Assembly: GCA_003483885.1 (NCBI GenBank)
Contig: DMXI01000217.1
Coordinates: 10,185-74,184, forward strand
DNA from: Microscillaceae bacterium
GTDB taxonomy: Bacteria > Bacteroidota > Bacteroidia > Cytophagales > Microscillaceae
DNA: 64,000 nucleotides
Direction: 5' to 3'
The notes beneath the pieces were generated by a model, which did not search any database, was not told where the DNA came from, and was given only the letters and a program-made list of their open reading frames with translations. Of this stretch, positions 60,969-64,000 are shown piece by piece. Position numbers and translations under genes: made by a program. Position 1 is the first letter of the stretch. Every line of letters begins with the position of its first letter.

Positions 60969-63119
60969 ATGTCTGAGAAGAAGCAGATACCAGTACGTCC
61001 TTTGGTATCGTCTACCCGAGAAAGTCTAAACCTGTCTTTACACGCCAAAGAAGGTCGCATTCCTGATGATATGCATGGCTATGTGTTCATCAATACTCCC
61101 AATGGTTCGGTAAACTCTGCCCTACCCTACCCCAAACACACCCCTCAAGGTACTCCTAATCCCGAATATAATTCTCCTTTGTTGGGAGGGGCGGGTTATG
61201 TACTGAAGTTTGACTTGAACGAACCTGGCAAAGTTAAATTGACCTCTAGCCTGCTTAAAACCCATTCGTACTATGTAGACGAAGCGACCAAATTTGGTAC
61301 GCCTCATCACAAAAACCTGGGTTTCAAAAACAGAGGGGTGGCCCGGATGTCTATGGCATTGGGAGCAGCCGATCAAATCGGTACTGCACTGGTTCCTTTC
61401 AAATTTAAGGGAGATCAACAGTCACGTTTATTGGCGGCTTCGGATGTAGGTAGACCTTATGAGATCAATGGGCATAACTTTGACATAGTAGGTCCGCTAG
61501 GCAAGCTCAAAGATTACAAAGAAGGCACTCCTCCTTTCCTTTCTTGGTTTTTCAAAATTATATTGGGTACTGCCCACCCTACTTTCGATCCGGTTACTCA
61601 GGAGTTATTTACCGTCAATTATACTAAATCGATTACTACCTTTATGCAATCGCCCGAAAAGGCGGCGACACGTCAGGATGCCCCCTACGTAGATGAAGCA
61701 CTCACCAAAGAAATGGCACAAGCAGGGCATAAGTCCAAGGTTGGCAACCAATTGGCTATCCAAAAAGTGAAAAACAACTTCTTGCCGGTAGGCGAACTAT
61801 CTCGATTAAAAAAATACACCAAAAAAGGATTGAGTGCCATTCAGAAAAAGGTGAGCGTAGATGATGCCGTTTATCTGATGCGCTTTACAGATAAAACTAC
61901 CCACCATCGCTGGCGGGTGATCAACGAACAAGGGGAAAATGTCAAAATCTTCCAATGTATACACCAAACCAGCCTTAGCAAGGATTACTTCATATTGATT
62001 GATGCCGCCTTTAAAGTTTCGCTGGATGTATTGGTAAACCAGACAGTGCCTGGTCAAAACAAATTCAATGCATTTATGAGAAAAATCACCACACGTCGCC
62101 AAATGACCAAGACCCCGGTGTACCTCATCAAACGCAGTGATTTAGATACTTCTCAGGAAACGGTTACTGCAAAACGTTTATTGTTGAGTCCAGAATTTAT
62201 CCACTTCACGGCCAATTATGCCAACGATGACGACCTCATTACGCTTTATACGGCCTCGAATGCTTCGGGCTGTTTGGCAGAGTGGGTGCGCTCGTATGAC
62301 AAGCTCTTTCCTAATACGCCAATAGAGGCAGGCACTGAAGGTATTTTATGTGTGGGTTCTATGGATGTTGGGCGCGTTGGTAAGGTAGTGATTGATGCCA
62401 ACACGGGCACTATCAAAGAAGAAAAGCTGGTACATAAGGTAGGCGATCTTAGCAATCCCAAAGATATTGGTCCTCATACCTGGCTACCCGGTTTTTATAC
62501 TTTTCGTGATTTTATATCAGCCGACCAACCCGTCAAAGAAATCAAAAATATTTACTGGCAATTTGGCTCTTTAGAAAGACGTCGTTTGACCAAGTTTATT
62601 TATGATCTGTATAAAAACTACGCAAACCGTATTGTACCTGCCGAAGAAGTAAAAAAGTATAGTCAACAAGGCATTCCTTTTCAGCTTTCGCGGATGAATA
62701 CTGATACGATGGAAATTGAAGATTATTATCAGTTTTTGCCAGATTATAATTTAGGAGCAGTACAGTTTGTCCCTAGAAAAAACGCTACTCCTGACCTGGA
62801 TCCAAGTATGGATGGCTATATTTTATGCACAATGATTAACGGCGTAAAAGACGAAGAAGAACAGATGAATTATCTGCGGGAAATTTGGCTTTTTGATGGA
62901 GCCAATCTCAAACAAGGTCCTGTATGTAAGCTTGCTCACCCTGATTTCAATTTTGGCTTTAATTTACACGCGCTTTGGGTACCCGATATCCAAACAATGG
63001 AAATGGAACCAGGTTTGAATCAAGAATATAAAGACTTGCTCGAAAAGGTACCACCTAAATTCCGGGACAATTTCCAAGAAATTTTGGAAGGTCAGGTGTT
63101 TCCTCACTTTACCAATTAG
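60969..63119 (+). CDS. Carotenoid oxygenase (RPE65/CCD family)
   Basis: 716 residues. The seven-bladed propeller family is recognised from the opening GRIPDDMHGYVFINTPNGSVN, the first blade YVLKFDLNEPGKVKLTSSLL and the iron-binding His segments: TAHPTFDPVTQELFTVNY, FIHFTANYAND, PHTWLPGF and the last FGFNLHALWVPD. Four His residues coordinate Fe(II) in this family, which cleaves carotenoid or apocarotenoid double bonds, or stilbenes, with O2. It has extra insertions compared with bacterial lignostilbene dioxygenases (about 480 residues), so it is longer than usual. A marine gliding bacterium with carotenoid pigments fits, but substrate is unproven. Confidence 0.83.
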   Translation: MSEKKQIPVRPLVSSTRESLNLSLHAKEGRIPDDMHGYVFINTPNGSVNSALPYPKHTPQGTPNPEYNSPLLGGAGYVLKFDLNEPGKVKLTSSLLKTHSYYVDEATKFGTPHHKNLGFKNRGVARMSMALGAADQIGTALVPFKFKGDQQSRLLAASDVGRPYEINGHNFDIVGPLGKLKDYKEGTPPFLSWFFKIILGTAHPTFDPVTQELFTVNYTKSITTFMQSPEKAATRQDAPYVDEALTKEMAQAGHKSKVGNQLAIQKVKNNFLPVGELSRLKKYTKKGLSAIQKKVSVDDAVYLMRFTDKTTHHRWRVINEQGENVKIFQCIHQTSLSKDYFILIDAAFKVSLDVLVNQTVPGQNKFNAFMRKITTRRQMTKTPVYLIKRSDLDTSQETVTAKRLLLSPEFIHFTANYANDDDLITLYTASNASGCLAEWVRSYDKLFPNTPIEAGTEGILCVGSMDVGRVGKVVIDANTGTIKEEKLVHKVGDLSNPKDIGPHTWLPGFYTFRDFISADQPVKEIKNIYWQFGSLERRRLTKFIYDLYKNYANRIVPAEEVKKYSQQGIPFQLSRMNTDTMEIEDYYQFLPDYNLGAVQFVPRKNATPDLDPSMDGYILCTMINGVKDEEEQMNYLREIWLFDGANLKQGPVCKLAHPDFNFGFNLHALWVPDIQTMEMEPGLNQEYKDLLEKVPPKFRDNFQEILEGQVFPHFTN

Positions 63120-63211
63120 CCTACGCTATCACCTTTTATTGAGATGTAGATGTAGGCAGGAAAATAATGTTTCATTCAATTATTTTTCTGCCTGCATTTT
63201 ACCCTTTTCAT

Positions 63212-63688
63212 CTATGCATCATCTGTAATCAATTGTTTGGTTTCGTGCAGCGACTCCTGGAGCGAAATAAACGTCTCAGTTCGTTGAATCCCTTTCACTT
63301 TTTGCACCTTGTCATGCAACACCTCCCGCAGGTGCTTGGTATCGCGACATCGTATCTTGATAAAAGCACTGTAGATTCCGGTAGTATAGTGCATTTCTAC
63401 GATTTCAGGAATGCTTCTCAATTGTTCTGCGGCATCATCGTATAGGGAGCTCTTATCTAAATAAACACCCAAAAATGCCGTGATATCCCACCCAAGCTTG
63501 GCATAATCGATAATTAACTGCGAACCTTTGATGATTCCCATTTGCTTCATTTTGCGCATACGCACGTGCACGGTACCATCCGACACAAATACATTTTTGG
63601 CAATTTCGGTATAAGGCATAGTAGCATCTTGTGCCAACAAAGCCAAAATCTTACGATCCACATTATCGATTTCTAAATTTTTAGCCAT
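63212..63688 (-). CDS. Lrp/AsnC-family transcriptional regulator
   Basis: 158 residues. The N-terminal winged helix (LEIDNVDRKILALLAQDATMPYTEIAKNVFVSDGTVHVRMRKMKQMGIIKG) and the C-terminal RAM ligand-binding domain (TAFLGVYLDKSSLYDDAAEQL ... VEMHYTTGIYSAFIKIRC ... KGIQRTETFISL) are complete. Such regulators form octamers and respond to amino acids or related metabolites. It converges on the carotenoid oxygenase gene; no clear target. Confidence 0.9.
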   Translation of the reverse strand: MAKNLEIDNVDRKILALLAQDATMPYTEIAKNVFVSDGTVHVRMRKMKQMGIIKGSQLIIDYAKLGWDITAFLGVYLDKSSLYDDAAEQLRSIPEIVEMHYTTGIYSAFIKIRCRDTKHLREVLHDKVQKVKGIQRTETFISLQESLHETKQLITDDA

Positions 63689-63774
63689 TATTTTAAATTA
63701 TATTTTGAATTTCTTAATCATAAATCAATTATAAATAGAATACTGTAAATATTTTGCATTTTATTTAAGAAATT

Positions 63775-63805
63775 TTGAATAAAACACACCTTTCACATAC
63801 CTTTG
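63775..63805 (+). promoter_or_regulatory. Rightward Bacteroidetes-type promoter
   Basis: TTG at 63775-63777, 20 bp spacer, TACCTTTG at 63798-63805, consensus -33/-7 spacing. The gene it serves lies beyond the window. Confidence 0.6.
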
Positions 63806-63806
63806 T

Positions 63807-63875
63807 AATGTCAAGTTTAAAGAACGACACATCAAAAACGGATATACTTACGGCTTGAAAATTTGACATTAAAAA
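63807..63875 (+). promoter_or_regulatory. Leader stem-loop
   Basis: TAATGTCAAGTTT (63807) and AAATTTGACATTA can pair over 12 of 13 positions around a loop of about 40 nt, right at the predicted transcript start. It could protect or regulate the mRNA. Confidence 0.45.
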
Positions 63876-64000
63876 CGTGTGAGTAAAATATTGTTTAATA
63901 CCAAGCCCATAATCTGAAGTGTAATATAGACGGCTCTTGAGCTGTAAGTATATAAGTTTTTGACCCAATGAAATACACACTGTAAGGTGACGAAACAGGA

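Larger units (their letters stand above)
63689..64000. other. 312-bp intergenic region with outward promoter at window edge
   Basis: Divergent region upstream of the Lrp/AsnC gene. It holds a promoter reading rightward and a stem-loop in its leader (separate entries); no gene starts before 64000. Confidence 0.55.

Overview
The window looks like chromosomal DNA from a gliding marine member of the Bacteroidetes (order Cytophagales, Microscilla-like; inferred). Five large secreted proteins end in the type IX secretion C-terminal domain, the promoters that can be read follow the Bacteroidetes TTG / TAnnTTTG pattern, and the E1 dehydrogenase, pyrH-frr, DivIC, M1 aminopeptidase and FtsX-type permease genes are of Bacteroidetes type.

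Layout. 1-256: start of a ferritin gene running off the left edge. 0.8-5.6 kb: fused 2-oxoacid dehydrogenase E1, two small basic exported proteins, then frr and pyrH on the minus strand. 5.9-11.4 kb: two type IX-secreted proteases. 11.9-16.8 kb: biotin carboxyl carrier, M1 aminopeptidase, DivIC, a GNAT acetyltransferase and a DUF1801 protein. 16.86-18.18 kb: a non-coding rRNA/tRNA mosaic. 18.2-22 kb: YceI protein and an NtrY/NtrC-type two-component pair. 22.7-31 kb: FtsX/MacB-type permease and a 1961-residue secreted repeat protein. 31.2-34.5 kb: three exported proteins, the last a caspase-fold protease. 34.9-40.6 kb: DUF72, DCC and HAD proteins and a secreted glycosidase-like protein. 41.2-45 kb: a serine hydrolase, then an Rrf2-regulated cluster of an alpha/beta hydrolase and two NTF2-like proteins. 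45.3-51.7 kb: a 2108-residue secreted protein. 52.5-56.8 kb: ECF sigma factor, membrane anti-sigma-like protein and two paralogous exported proteins. 57-60.4 kb: a lipoprotein and two paralogous membrane proteins. 61-63.7 kb: a carotenoid oxygenase and an Lrp/AsnC regulator.

The most unusual region is 16.86-18.18 kb. It has no credible protein gene but is assembled from the universally conserved cores of rRNA and tRNA. A compact, AT-rich SSU-like sequence of about 985 nt runs on the plus strand, with segments in natural 16S order: the 5' end, 530 loop, 690 loop, 790 loop, helix 27, the 915-940 core, helices 34-35, the 1366-1408 decoding strand and the helix 45 region. An LSU peptidyl-transferase segment and a tRNA-Thr(UGU)-like sequence precede it. 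Inside it sit an LSU helix 69-71 segment and antisense 5' parts of tRNA-Gly(UCC) and tRNA-Lys(UUU). After it come antisense tRNA-Ile-like pieces and a tRNA-Asp split into opposed halves. The variable helices, helix 44 and the anti-Shine-Dalgarno are missing. It could be a decaying chimera, a mitochondrial-style minimal rRNA, or a decoy/mimic RNA; the sequence alone cannot decide. The alignments were made by eye against remembered E. coli sequences.

Intergenic space is rich in short inverted-repeat elements: a MITE-like pair with ends AGAGTAyGTTTAAA, a family carrying GAAGTCGTCTCGACTTTTA, a 217-bp inverted-repeat element, and a tandemly duplicated operator/gene-tail array behind the Rrf2 gene.
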